This document shows, in pieces, positions 35,785 through 44,850 of a stretch of 64,000 bases of DNA. The notes beneath the pieces were generated by a model. It saw only the letters and a program-made list of their open reading frames with translations, was not told the origin of the DNA and did not search any database. Both the position numbers and the translations under genes were made by a program. Position 1 is the first letter of the stretch, and every line of letters starts with the position of its first letter. The DNA is taken from assembly GCA_022841915.1 (NCBI GenBank), contig JALHQN010000005.1, forward strand, positions 266,645 to 330,644. Reading direction: 5' to 3'. The stretch comes from Burkholderiales bacterium (GTDB lineage Bacteria > Pseudomonadota > Gammaproteobacteria > Burkholderiales > WYBJ01).

Positions 35785-36682
35785 ACCCTCGGATGATCAC
35801 GCCACCGGATTTCTCGTCTTCTTCCAGATCGAGCAGCTTGCGTGATGCCGCCTCGTCGAGCAGCTTGCTGAACGAGCGGAAGCCATAGTACGACTCGTTG
35901 AACCCGGGCTTGCGCCGCTTCAACGCTTGTTTCACCATCGATCCCCACAGCTTCTCTTCCGAACCGCGCTCGGCGAACAAGGCTTCGACCGTTTCCAACA
36001 CCAAGTCGAGAGCTGCCTGCTTGCGGTCCACCTCTTCTTCGCCGGTGGGGGCGGAAGGCTCCACTGGCGCTGCAGTTGCCGGAGCACCCGCAGGACTCGG
36101 AGCGACAAGCGTCTCGGACACCCCGGAAGTCGCCGATGCCTCGGTGGCCGCGGGTGTCTGCGATGTCGAGGCGGTGGCCTTCTTGCGGGGTTTGCGCTTC
36201 TGCTGCCCGCGCACGAGATCATCGTAGTAAATGAACTCGTCGCAATTGGCAATGAGCAGGTCGGACGCGGAATTCTTGACGCCGACGCCGATCACCACTT
36301 TGTTGTTCTCGCGCAGCTTGCTCACCAGGGGCGAAAAATCCGAGTCGCCGCTGATGACGACGAACGTGTCGACGTGCGACTTCGTATAGCAGAGGTCGAG
36401 GGCATCGACCACCATGCGGATGTCGGCCGAGTTCTTGCCCGATTGGCGCACGTGCGGAATCTCGATCAGTTCGAACGAAGCCTCGTGCATGTCGGCCTTG
36501 AACTCTTTGTATCGTTCCCAATCGCAATAGGCCTTCTTGACGACGATATTGCCCTTGAGGAGCAGGCGCTCCAGGACCTTGTCGATGTCGAACTTGGGGT
36601 ACCGGGCGTCGCGCACTCCGATCGCGACGTTCTCGAAGTCGCAGAACAGAGCCATGATCTTGGTGTCGGGCGCGTTGGCCAT
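35768..36682 (-). CDS. NYN domain RNase-like protein with C-terminal OST-HTH/LOTUS domain
   Basis: A 304-residue protein. Residues 8-150 are a NYN (LabA/DUF88, PIN-like) nuclease domain with the acidic residues D15 and E17 (FCDFENV), the MVVDALDLCY segment and the VISGDSDFSPLV loop. Residues 160-220 are a low-complexity Ala/Pro/Ser/Thr linker after a basic patch (RGQQKRKPRKK). Residues 225-304 form a LOTUS/OST-HTH-type RNA-binding domain (WGSMVKQALKRRKPGFNESYYGFRSFSKLLDEA). The combination suggests an RNA-binding endonuclease, as in bacterial relatives of MARF1. Target RNAs unknown. GGAG before the ATG at 36682. Confidence 0.92.
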   Translation of the reverse strand: MANAPDTKIMALFCDFENVAIGVRDARYPKFDIDKVLERLLLKGNIVVKKAYCDWERYKEFKADMHEASFELIEIPHVRQSGKNSADIRMVVDALDLCYTKSHVDTFVVISGDSDFSPLVSKLRENNKVVIGVGVKNSASDLLIANCDEFIYYDDLVRGQQKRKPRKKATASTSQTPAATEASATSGVSETLVAPSPAGAPATAAPVEPSAPTGEEEVDRKQAALDLVLETVEALFAERGSEEKLWGSMVKQALKRRKPGFNESYYGFRSFSKLLDEAASRKLLDLEEDEKSGGVIIRGFNPDY

Positions 36683-36813
36683 GCAATCTCCAATGGAGCG
36701 ACAGGGCGCGTCGACAACACGCGACACGACCGTCCCTCGATATACGATGAACAGGCGCGCATGATACACCCGGGTGTCGGGACGCGCCGACCCGCGTGCA
36801 AGCAGGGCGGAGG

Positions 36814-36854
36814 CAAAAAGAACAGCGCAGCGGCTGCCAGGCGCCGCTGCGCTG
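36814..36854 (-). terminator. Rho-independent terminator of the porin gene
   Basis: In the minus direction a 12-bp perfect GC stem (36843-36854 pairing with 36823-36834, eight-base loop) is followed by TTCTTTTTG. It begins 20 bp past the porin stop codon. Confidence 0.85.
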
Positions 36855-36873
36855 CTTGGGTTGCCGGGGCTTG

Positions 36874-38103
36874 CTAGTACTGCAGTTGCACGCCGATCAG
36901 GAAGCGGTCGGAACTCTGCCGGCCCACGGGCAAGCGGGAATCGTCGAACTTCGTGTACATCGCGCTGACCTTGGCGTTCGAGCCGTTGATGATGTAGTTG
37001 ACGCCGACATCGGTGGCCTTGTTGGTCGTCGCACTCAAGTCGCGGTCGAATTTCTGATAGCGGACGAAGGGCTGGAATTGTCCCCAGCCCACTTTGCCGG
37101 GCAGCAGCAGCGCGGCGCTCACCATGTAGGCCTTGCCTGCAACCTGGCCGCCCACGTTGTCGGCCCCGGGGCAGGCGATTGCGCCCGGTTCGCCCGAACC
37201 GCAATCGACTTTTCCATCGAGATCGTACTTGTAATACGCCCCTTCCAGGGCGGGCACGAACCCGCCTGCGAGCTTCTTTTCGAACAGGGCGTCGATGCTC
37301 CATATCTTCAGATCGCCCGGAGCGGCTGCCGTACCGGCACCGTCTTTCTGGTGGTTGCCGGCGATCCCGATGCTCAGCACGTCCTTGCTTCCGTAATAGG
37401 TTCCGCCGAGGTAGTGGGCCGGAGGCGGCTCGACGTCGAGCAAGTTCACGTGCAGACGTCCGGCCAAGAGCACTTTGTCCGACTGATTGGAGAGGGTAGC
37501 GGCGCTGTTATGACCATTGAATACACCCAGCGAGTACACGAGCTTGCCGCCCATCGGCTTGCCCCAGATCATGGCGCCGTTGTCGCGGCCTACCGCGATG
37601 TTCGGGTAGTTGGATACGACCCCGGGGTAGGACCAGGCAGCCAAATAGAACGGGCCGTGCAGGTTGGAGCGATCGCTCGGGGGGAGCATGCGCCCGAGCC
37701 ACAAGTTGAAGGACGGATCGAATTCGAACTGGGCGATAGCGTCCATCACTCGAATCGAATCGCCACCGGCGCTGGCGATACCGCCCTGGCGCTCGGTGTT
37801 GAACGTGGCTTTGAAGATCTTGCCCCATTCACCGTTGAGGAAGATTCGAGCGTTCTCGACCGAGAAATCGTTGGAGCTCGAGGTGCCGTTGGGAGCCGCA
37901 TTTTCGGTGCTGGAATAGCTCATGCGCAGCCCGAGCCCCAGACTGATGGAGGCATCGTCACCGATCTTCAATGTCGCGCCCGCCATGGCGGTCGATGACC
38001 CCAAGGCCATTAACATGGCGCAGGACATGGCTCTGAGTGTCGGCCGGAGTTTCGAAGAGCGCAGGGCTCTCCGGGTGTTGTCTAGTCTCGATGCTTGATG
38101 CAT
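36874..38103 (-). CDS. Phosphate-selective porin (OprO/OprP family)
   Basis: A 409-residue outer-membrane beta-barrel protein. A long signal peptide ends near residue 41 (STAMA). The mature protein shows alternating strand patterns and OprP/OprO family text (LKIGDDASISLGLGLRMSY, DFSVENARIFLNGEWGKIFKATFNTE, MDAIAQFEFDPSFNLWLGRMLPPSDRSN, GVNYIINGSNAKVSAMYTKFDD) and ends in an aromatic residue (GVQLQY), as needed for barrel assembly. AGGGGGC before the ATG is a good ribosome binding site. It likely passes phosphate or other anions. Transcribed alone, with its own terminator. Confidence 0.9.
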   Translation of the reverse strand: MHQASRLDNTRRALRSSKLRPTLRAMSCAMLMALGSSTAMAGATLKIGDDASISLGLGLRMSYSSTENAAPNGTSSSNDFSVENARIFLNGEWGKIFKATFNTERQGGIASAGGDSIRVMDAIAQFEFDPSFNLWLGRMLPPSDRSNLHGPFYLAAWSYPGVVSNYPNIAVGRDNGAMIWGKPMGGKLVYSLGVFNGHNSAATLSNQSDKVLLAGRLHVNLLDVEPPPAHYLGGTYYGSKDVLSIGIAGNHQKDGAGTAAAPGDLKIWSIDALFEKKLAGGFVPALEGAYYKYDLDGKVDCGSGEPGAIACPGADNVGGQVAGKAYMVSAALLLPGKVGWGQFQPFVRYQKFDRDLSATTNKATDVGVNYIINGSNAKVSAMYTKFDDSRLPVGRQSSDRFLIGVQLQY

Positions 38104-38609
38104 TTGAGTTGCCCCCTGGCTTGTTTGGATTTGTAGTTCGTATGACCGGACTTCGGTGCATCGACCGGCTGGACTACGCAGTGAGCAGAAAATGTGCCAT
38201 TGGGTTCCGCAACGGTGCCCATCGGGTATGCACCGTCAGCGGGCGCCTGCGTGCTCGAGGGGGCATTGAATTCGCAAGGTAAACCCCAGAAGGGACTGGG
38301 TCGCTCAATGCTGAGGGGCGGACTCTTTGTGGTGCATGAAATGTATATGGCATAGACGGGCGCGTCATTCTGGTGCGCGCGGCTGGTGGCGCGCTTCGAA
38401 TCGCGGTCTGAAGTGCCCCAGAAGGAGGAGTGCTCCGGTTGTGTGCCTGCGGCGTGCGAGTCCGGTGACGACGGGGCGTGACGCCGCGCCGAGCGGGAGC
38501 GTCAGCTCCTAAGTGGAGCTGCGTGGCTTGTGCGCCTGGCACGCGTCGCAGCGGCGGCGATGCACCGACCCGCGACGACTGCTGCTGAGGGCTGCCTTGG
38601 TCTTGGGGC
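38104..38609. other. 506-bp gap upstream of the porin gene
   Basis: No gene supported. It should contain the minus-strand promoter of the porin and the 3' end of the nadC transcript. A small hairpin (CAGCTCC, TAAGT, GGAGCTG) lies near 38505-38523. Frames on both strands are Arg/Pro/Ala-rich and have no family features. Confidence 0.4.
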
Positions 38610-39446
38610 TCAGATGCCCTGGAAGCGCATGGAGAGGTCGACTGCCCTGATGTCCTTGGTCAACGCGCCGATCGAGATGCGATCGACCCCCGTCTGCGCG
38701 ATGGGGCGTACGTTCTCCAAGGTGATGCCACCGGAGGCCTCGAGCTTGGCGCGCCCCGCAGTGAGCCGCACGGCTTCGCGCATCTGTTCGAGGTCGAAGT
38801 TGTCCAGCAGCACCATCTTCGCGCCCGCACCGAGCGCTTCGGCGAGTTGTTGCAGCGATTCAACCTCGATTTGTGTCCATACGCCTGCCGGGGCAATGCG
38901 GTGCGCATTGGCTATCGCCGCCCGGATGCCGCCCGCGGCGGCGATATGATTCTCCTTGATGAGGATGCCATCGTAGAGGCCGGTGCGGTGATTGGCGGCG
39001 CCGCCTGCACGCACGGCGTACTTCTGGGCGAGCCTCAGGCCCGGCAGGGTCTTGCGCGTGTCGACGATTGTGGCCCGGGTGCCATGTACGGCATCGACAT
39101 AGGCACGGGTTGCCGTTGCCACCGCCGAGAGCAATTGCAGAAAGTTCAGGCCCGTCCGCTCGCCGGTGAGCAAGGCGCGCGCCGGGCCGGTGATCTCGCA
39201 CAGCGTCTGATTGGCGTGCACCCGATCGCCGTCGCGGGCTGTCCAGCGAATCTGCACTGCCGAATCGAGTCGATGAAAACTCCGGTCGAACCAGGGGATG
39301 CCGCACAGCGTGGCCTCCACACGGGAGATGACCTTCGCGCGGGCCTCGGCATCGGGGGCGATCAGCGATGCCGTGAGGTCGCCGCTGCCGATGTCTTCCG
39401 CCAAGGCTGCGGCGACATTGCGTTCGATCTCCGGGGTCAGATCCAT
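38610..39446 (-). CDS. nadC: Nicotinate-nucleotide diphosphorylase (carboxylating)
   Basis: A 278-residue quinolinate phosphoribosyltransferase, which converts quinolinate and PRPP to nicotinate mononucleotide in NAD biosynthesis. Signatures: [13 protein letters not shown] near the start, [26 protein letters not shown] (130-138), [15 protein letters not shown] (153-167), [15 protein letters not shown] and [12 protein letters not shown]. Length and all substrate-binding arginines and lysines are normal. CAGGAGCAAT precedes the ATG. No nadA or nadB is adjacent. A solitary housekeeping gene on the minus strand. Confidence 0.96.
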   Translation of the reverse strand: MDLTPEIERNVAAALAEDIGSGDLTASLIAPDAEARAKVISRVEATLCGIPWFDRSFHRLDSAVQIRWTARDGDRVHANQTLCEITGPARALLTGERTGLNFLQLLSAVATATRAYVDAVHGTRATIVDTRKTLPGLRLAQKYAVRAGGAANHRTGLYDGILIKENHIAAAGGIRAAIANAHRIAPAGVWTQIEVESLQQLAEALGAGAKMVLLDNFDLEQMREAVRLTAGRAKLEASGGITLENVRPIAQTGVDRISIGALTKDIRAVDLSMRFQGI

Positions 39447-39633
39447 CGATTGCTCCTGATTGTGCGTGCGATAGCTGGAGAGTAGCCGGGGTCAGGTCTT
39501 GCGTTGCCTCATCCGGCCCCGAGAGTAGTTGTCGGCCAGACGGACTGGCATGAAGGGATGCCCGGCAATTGGGCCAGTGTCCGTGCATGGGCCCATTTCG
39601 CGTATCGCGCAACACGGCGAGCCAGGCGTGGAT

Positions 39634-40797
39634 TCAAGACTGCGCTTGGGCTGGTATCCAGGCTAGATCGCGGAGCAGTCCGTGCCAGAAGCGCAGTCGC
39701 TGCGGTAGGCTGGAGATCAGAATGTGTTCGTCCAGGGTATGCGCTCCGTCGCCTTCGGCACCCAGACCGTCGAGTGTCGGTACCCCCAGCGCCGCCGTGA
39801 AGTTGCCGTCGCTGCCCCCACCGGTCAAGGGCACCTCGTCGAGCTGGAAACCGGTGGCTGCGGCGACGCGCTTGGCTTGTGCGAGCAGCGCCGAGACTTG
39901 CGGCGAGCGCTCGAAGGGCGGCCGGTTCAGGCCGGCCTGGACTTCCAGGCGCACGCCATCGACGACCGGGGCGAGCGCATTGACGATCGACATGACGCGT
40001 TGCGCTTGCGCTGCGCTCACGACTCGAAAATCGGCTTGAAGGCTCGCCCGCTCGGGCACGACGTTCCTGTTGCTGCCGCCCTCGATCTTGCCCACGTTGA
40101 AGGTAATCCCCTGCGTGTAGTCGGTGAGCGCTTCCAGCGCGAGGGCTTGATGGACGATCTCACGGATCGCGCTGCGCCCGTGGGCATGATTGACGCCCGC
40201 ATGACTGGGGCGGCCTACCGCGGCGATATGCACGAATCCCGTCCCTTTGCGGCTCGTCACGCAATGCCCGCCGGCACGCGCAGGTTCGGCGACCAGGGCG
40301 ACGGCTGCGTCGCGAGCCCTGGCCTCGATCAGGGTGCGTGACAGCCGGCTGCCGGTTTCTTCGTCGGGCACCAGCAGCAGCTCCACGGGACGGGCAGGCG
40401 GGCATTCTCGATAGAGCGCCCCGAGCGCCTGCAGGGCCAGATAGGCGCCTGCTTTCATGTCGTAGGTGCCGGGACCGAACAGCCGGTCGCCTTCGATGCG
40501 TACGCGATTGCGCTCGACGGTGCCGACGGGATGCACGGTATCGTAATGAGCCAGGACGAGTACGCTCTTTCCCGGCGCGCCGGCGCCGGCCACGATGCGT
40601 ACCAGCGGCAGATTGGCATCGCCTACCGGGAGTAATTCCGTCTGCAGCCCGGCTTGCCGCGCCTGATGCGCGGCCAATTCGGCCATCGTGCGCAATCGCG
40701 GCGCGTCATGGGGTGGCGTTTCGCACGCGACCCATTCGCGGATTCCGGCGACGAGTTGGTCTGGCTGAAGATCCTGCAACGGTGTCGGTTTGGTCAT
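39634..40797 (-). CDS. M20 family metallopeptidase (glutamate carboxypeptidase-like)
   Basis: A 387-residue zinc peptidase of the CPG2/ArgE/DapE family. Metal ligands are seen in VLAHYDTVHPVG, GPGTYDMKAGAYLAL, PDEETGS (with catalytic glutamate) and a late LGAEGDGAHTLDEH. A dimerisation domain lies in the middle (HIAAVGRPSHAG). The likely action is removal of C-terminal glutamate or cleavage of N-acyl amino acids. The start is uncertain: the ATG at 40797 begins the conserved part, but the frame is open to 40917. No signal peptide at the chosen start. Divergent from clpB. Confidence 0.88.
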   Translation of the reverse strand: MTKPTPLQDLQPDQLVAGIREWVACETPPHDAPRLRTMAELAAHQARQAGLQTELLPVGDANLPLVRIVAGAGAPGKSVLVLAHYDTVHPVGTVERNRVRIEGDRLFGPGTYDMKAGAYLALQALGALYRECPPARPVELLLVPDEETGSRLSRTLIEARARDAAVALVAEPARAGGHCVTSRKGTGFVHIAAVGRPSHAGVNHAHGRSAIREIVHQALALEALTDYTQGITFNVGKIEGGSNRNVVPERASLQADFRVVSAAQAQRVMSIVNALAPVVDGVRLEVQAGLNRPPFERSPQVSALLAQAKRVAAATGFQLDEVPLTGGGSDGNFTAALGVPTLDGLGAEGDGAHTLDEHILISSLPQRLRFWHGLLRDLAWIPAQAQS

Positions 40798-41011
40798 GGT
40801 GTCGATCGTGGCATCGAGCGTCGCCGGACCGGGTCGCCGGCGGACATCCGCAGGTCGAGTCCAGCGCGCGAGGTTTCCCGACGATACCATGTTGTCGACG
40901 ATCGGTCCGCGACGCACGTCGGTTCGGTCGATCCGTGCACGAGTTGATCTCGATCAGCAGGCTCGGCGAGGGCGCGTATTGTAATCGTTGGCGTAAGCCG
41001 GGAGGAGCCGG

Positions 41012-41039
41012 GTTGAAATGGCGACAGCTTGCCCCATCT
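41012..41039 (+). promoter_or_regulatory. Sigma-32 heat-shock promoter of clpB
   Basis: GTTGAAA (41012-41018), a 13-bp spacer and CCCCATCT (41032-41039) match the RpoH consensus CTTGAAA-N11-16-CCCCATNT closely. It places transcription start about 30 bp before the clpB ATG. Confidence 0.85.
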
Positions 41040-41076
41040 AATCCACAACCACCGAAACCTAGCGGACTGAATTGCC

Positions 41077-43683
41077 ATGCGATTCGATAGATTCACGACC
41101 AAGTTCCAACAAGCGTTCGCCGATGCGCAGAGCGTCGCCGTCGGTCAGGACAACCCATACATCGAACCTCAGCATCTGCTGAGCGCACTGCTCGACCAGC
41201 AAGACGGGGGTGCAGCTTCGCTCCTTTCGCGTGCGGGAGCCAACGTGCCGGCCTTGAGGGACGCTCTGAAGGAGAGCATCCAGCGTCTGCCCAAGGTCGA
41301 AGGCAATGCGGGCGAGGTGAACGTGTCGCGCGACTTGTCCGGGTTGCTCAATCTGACCGACAAGGAGGCGCAGAAGCGCGGCGATCAGTTCATCGCTTCC
41401 GAATTATTCCTGCTCGCGGCATTGCAGGACAAGGGCGAGACCGGCCGGCTGCTCAAACAGCATGGGGTGGCCAAGCAGGCGCTCGAGCAGGCCATCACTG
41501 CCGTTCGCGGGGGCGAAGGCGTGGGCAGTGCCGAAGCCGAGGGCGGGCGCGAATCGCTGAAGAAGTACACCATCGACTTGACCGAGCGGGCCCGTTCCGG
41601 AAAGCTCGATCCGGTCATCGGGCGCGACGACGAGATTCGTCGTGTCATCCAGATCCTCCAGCGTCGCACCAAGAACAATCCGGTGCTGATCGGCGAGCCC
41701 GGCGTGGGCAAGACGGCCATCGTCGAGGGGCTGGCCCAGCGCATCGTCAACGAGGAAGTCCCCGAAACGCTCAAGGGCAAGCGCGTCTTGTCGCTCGACA
41801 TGGCGGCGATGCTGGCCGGCGCGAAGTACCGCGGTGAATTCGAAGAGCGGCTGAAGAACGTGCTCAAGGAAATCGCTCAGGACAGCGGGCGTACCATCGT
41901 GTTCATCGACGAACTGCACACCATGGTGGGGGCCGGGAAGGCCGAGGGCGCGATCGATGCGGGCAACATGCTCAAGCCCGCGCTCGCCCGCGGCGAACTG
42001 CACTGCGTCGGCGCGACTACGCTCGACGAGTACCGCAAGTACGTCGAGAAGGATGCGGCACTCGAGCGGCGTTTCCAGAAGGTGCTGGTCGACGAGCCCA
42101 GCGTCGAGAGCACGATTGCCATCCTGCGCGGGTTGCAGGAGAAGTACGAGGTACACCATGGCGTGGAGATCACCGATCCGGCCATCGTGGCGGCGGCCGA
42201 GCTGTCGCATCGCTACATCACCGATCGCTTCCTGCCCGACAAGGCCATCGACCTGATCGACGAGGCGGCTGCCCGCATCAAGATGGAGATCGACTCCAAG
42301 CCCGAGGAGATGGACAAGCTCGATCGTCGACTGATCCAGCTGAAGATCGAGCGCGAAGCGGTGAAGAAGGAGCGGGACGAGGCTTCGCGCAAGCGCCTGG
42401 AGCTGATCGACAGCGAGATCGAGCGCCTGTCCAAGGAGTACGCCGATCTGGAGGAGATCTGGAAGGCCGAGAAATCACAGGTCCAGGGGGCGCAAAGCAT
42501 CAAGGAAGAGCTCGATCGCCTCAAGGTCGAAATGGATGCGGCCAAACGCAAAGGCGACTGGCAGAAGGTTTCCGAGATCCAGTATGGCCGGATCCCGCAA
42601 CTCGAAGCGCAGCTCAAGAGCGAGGACAGCGCGAACAAGCCCGAGGCGCCGCGTCCCCGGTTGCTGCGTACGCAGGTGGGCGCCGAGGAGATCGCTGAAG
42701 TCGTTGCCCGCGCGACCGGCATTCCCGTCTCGAAGATGATGCAGGGTGAACGCGCCAAGCTGCTGCAGATGGAGAGCAAGCTGCACGGCCGGGTGGTCGG
42801 GCAGGACGAGGCGGTGCGACTGGTCTCGGATGCGATTCGTCGTTCGCGTGCCGGGCTGTCGGATCCGAAGAAGCCCTACGGGTCTTTCCTGTTCCTCGGC
42901 CCGACGGGCGTGGGCAAGACCGAACTGTGCAAGGCGCTGGCTGAGTTCATGTTCGATTCAGAGGATCACCTTATTCGCATCGACATGTCCGAATTCATGG
43001 AGAAGCACTCGGTTGCCCGCTTGATCGGCGCGCCGCCGGGATATGTCGGTTACGAGGAAGGCGGCTATCTGACCGAGGCCGTGCGGCGCAAGCCCTACTC
43101 GGTGATCCTGCTCGACGAAGTGGAGAAAGCACATCCGGATGTGTTCAACGTGCTCCTTCAGGTGCTCGACGACGGTCGCATGACCGATGGGCAAGGGCGT
43201 ACGGTGGACTTCAAGAACACCGTGATCGTGATGACCTCCAATCTCGGTTCGCAGATGATCCAGCAAATGAGTGGAGACGACTATCAGCTGGTGAAGCTCG
43301 CGGTGCTGGCCGAGGTGAAGACCCAATTCAGGCCGGAGTTTGTGAACCGCATCGACGAGATCGTCGTGTTCCACGCGCTCGACGAGAAGCACATCAAGTC
43401 GATCGCGAAGATCCAGCTCGGCTACCTGGAACAGCGTCTGATCGGCATGGAAATGAACCTCGTCGTGACCGATGCTGCGCTCGCCAAGCTGGCCGACGCC
43501 GGTTTCGATCCGCTGTACGGTGCGCGACCGCTCAAGCGCGCGATACAGGCCGAGATCGAGAATCCTCTGGCCCGCGAGATTCTCGAGGGCAACTTCGGGC
43601 CGAAGGACACGATCGTCGTCGATTACAAAGGAGGGCGGATGTCGTTCTCGCGCTCTGAGGCGGCGCAGAGCGCGGCTGCTTGA
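41077..43683 (+). CDS. clpB: ATP-dependent disaggregase ClpB
   Basis: An 868-residue Hsp104/ClpB chaperone that, with DnaK/DnaJ/GrpE, pulls aggregated proteins apart. Domains in order: N-terminal Clp repeat domain (1-145), first AAA+ module with Walker A GEPGVGKT (206-213), the long coiled-coil middle domain (about 410-525, Glu/Lys-rich) that is diagnostic of ClpB, second AAA+ module with Walker A GPTGVGKT (608-615), and C-terminal D2-small domain. There is no ClpP-binding IGF loop, as expected. A sigma-32 promoter lies just upstream. It is monocistronic and followed by a run of 15 G. Confidence 0.98.
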   Translation: MRFDRFTTKFQQAFADAQSVAVGQDNPYIEPQHLLSALLDQQDGGAASLLSRAGANVPALRDALKESIQRLPKVEGNAGEVNVSRDLSGLLNLTDKEAQKRGDQFIASELFLLAALQDKGETGRLLKQHGVAKQALEQAITAVRGGEGVGSAEAEGGRESLKKYTIDLTERARSGKLDPVIGRDDEIRRVIQILQRRTKNNPVLIGEPGVGKTAIVEGLAQRIVNEEVPETLKGKRVLSLDMAAMLAGAKYRGEFEERLKNVLKEIAQDSGRTIVFIDELHTMVGAGKAEGAIDAGNMLKPALARGELHCVGATTLDEYRKYVEKDAALERRFQKVLVDEPSVESTIAILRGLQEKYEVHHGVEITDPAIVAAAELSHRYITDRFLPDKAIDLIDEAAARIKMEIDSKPEEMDKLDRRLIQLKIEREAVKKERDEASRKRLELIDSEIERLSKEYADLEEIWKAEKSQVQGAQSIKEELDRLKVEMDAAKRKGDWQKVSEIQYGRIPQLEAQLKSEDSANKPEAPRPRLLRTQVGAEEIAEVVARATGIPVSKMMQGERAKLLQMESKLHGRVVGQDEAVRLVSDAIRRSRAGLSDPKKPYGSFLFLGPTGVGKTELCKALAEFMFDSEDHLIRIDMSEFMEKHSVARLIGAPPGYVGYEEGGYLTEAVRRKPYSVILLDEVEKAHPDVFNVLLQVLDDGRMTDGQGRTVDFKNTVIVMTSNLGSQMIQQMSGDDYQLVKLAVLAEVKTQFRPEFVNRIDEIVVFHALDEKHIKSIAKIQLGYLEQRLIGMEMNLVVTDAALAKLADAGFDPLYGARPLKRAIQAEIENPLAREILEGNFGPKDTIVVDYKGGRMSFSRSEAAQSAAA

Positions 43684-43691
43684 TGATCACC

Positions 43692-43706
43692 GGGGGGGGG
43701 GGGGGG
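43692..43706 (+). repeat. G15 homopolymer tract behind clpB
   Basis: Fifteen consecutive G lie eight bases past the clpB stop codon, between two convergent genes. Tracts of this length are prone to slippage and sequencing error, so the exact count is uncertain. Confidence 0.8.
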
Positions 43707-43755
43707 CGGCAGTGGCCGGGCCGATGCCCATCGGGCGGCGGGTCGCGGGTAGCAA

Positions 43756-44829
43756 CTACATCCGCAGCCTGCCGACATACCCGGTCATTTCAAGGTAACC
43801 CCGGCCGACCCGACGCCCGTCCCGGCTGAGTATCGCGGCGCCCTCCCAATATACGGCGCCCGTCGTCAGGCGGGTGTCGGCTTCCTGATCGTCGAACCAG
43901 GCGTCGACGTCGAACGAGGTCGATCCCATATGGATGCGCACCGCCACCGGGTAATCGGCACCGGTGCGCGGACTGCGCCAACGGCGCTTGACCGTCCAGC
44001 TGACCTCCTTCTCCCCGAAGGTTCGGCGTTCGCCCGATGCCGTGCGATAGGTCGCGGCCGCCCAGTGCTGGCTGCCGTCCTTGGCACGCATCCGAAATGC
44101 CATCAGCGCAGCACCGTCGTCCAGATTGATGCCGATCCAGTCCCAGCCGACGGCCTCGGGTTCCATGATCTCGCTCGACCATTCGTGATCGAGCCAGGCC
44201 TCTCCCCTTACAGGGCTCTCCTGCTTGCCGATGCGCGCTGTCCCCGCGACAGCCAGATGGGGTAGGCTGTAGTAGTAGCTCGCCGAAGACGGACGGGGAC
44301 CTTTGCGGCTATAGCCGTTCTCGCCCTGGAGCAGTGGCGGTTGTGTGCGCCTGAAGCGCAGATCCAACGCAAAATCGTCGCCAGGAATGCGTGCGGCATA
44401 GAATGAGTCGCCTGTGGTCAGATGCCAATCGTCCAGACGCACGTTCATCCGCTTCTCCTCGGCATAGGCCAGTCCGAAGCCCGCGCGCGCGACTTTCTGC
44501 GCATGGCGCAGCCGGCCGTGCTCGCGCTCGGAGACTGCGGCATGGGCGATGATCAGATCGCGGGGGTTGAAGCGGCTCGGGTTGCCGCTATCGGGATGCG
44601 GCCGCGTGCGAAAGAAGGTGATCTGGAATCCGATGGGGGAGGCGTCACGCTCGAGCCAGCCGGTGATGTACCACCACTCGGTGCGGAAACGAGGATGGCT
44701 GCCTTCGTCTTGCGGCAGTTCGATCGCCCGCCCCGGCACGACCGGTTCGAAATCGGTCGCGTGCGTTGGCAGCGACACCGGCGCCAGCACTGTGCCGAGG
44801 AGGCTTTGCAGCCAGGTTCGACGATTCAT
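43756..44829 (-). CDS. CrtC/AttH lipocalin-like protein of an ABC export operon
   Basis: A 357-residue protein with an N-terminal signal peptide (MNRRTWLQSLLGTVLAP, cleavage near residue 24). The body is the CrtC/AttH two-barrel lipocalin-like fold (FRTEWWYITGWLE, GFQITFFRTRP, HAAVSERE, SYYYSLPHLAVAGTA, GEAWLDHEWSS, GWDWIGINLDDGAALMAFRMR). Although this domain occurs in carotenoid 1,2-hydratase, here it follows an ABC ATPase and an FtsX-type permease (21 bp gap), as attH does in AttEFGH systems. It therefore likely handles a hydrophobic or lipid substrate in the periplasm rather than carotenoids. Confidence 0.88.
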   Translation of the reverse strand: MNRRTWLQSLLGTVLAPVSLPTHATDFEPVVPGRAIELPQDEGSHPRFRTEWWYITGWLERDASPIGFQITFFRTRPHPDSGNPSRFNPRDLIIAHAAVSEREHGRLRHAQKVARAGFGLAYAEEKRMNVRLDDWHLTTGDSFYAARIPGDDFALDLRFRRTQPPLLQGENGYSRKGPRPSSASYYYSLPHLAVAGTARIGKQESPVRGEAWLDHEWSSEIMEPEAVGWDWIGINLDDGAALMAFRMRAKDGSQHWAAATYRTASGERRTFGEKEVSWTVKRRWRSPRTGADYPVAVRIHMGSTSFDVDAWFDDQEADTRLTTGAVYWEGAAILSRDGRRVGRGYLEMTGYVGRLRM

Positions 44830-44850
44830 GGCTCTCGCGCCCGGACCATC

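Noticed and set aside
43756..44829. Carotenoid 1,2-hydratase (CrtC) as the function of the lipocalin-like gene
   Set aside because: No carotenoid genes are nearby, and the ABC operon context fits AttH better.
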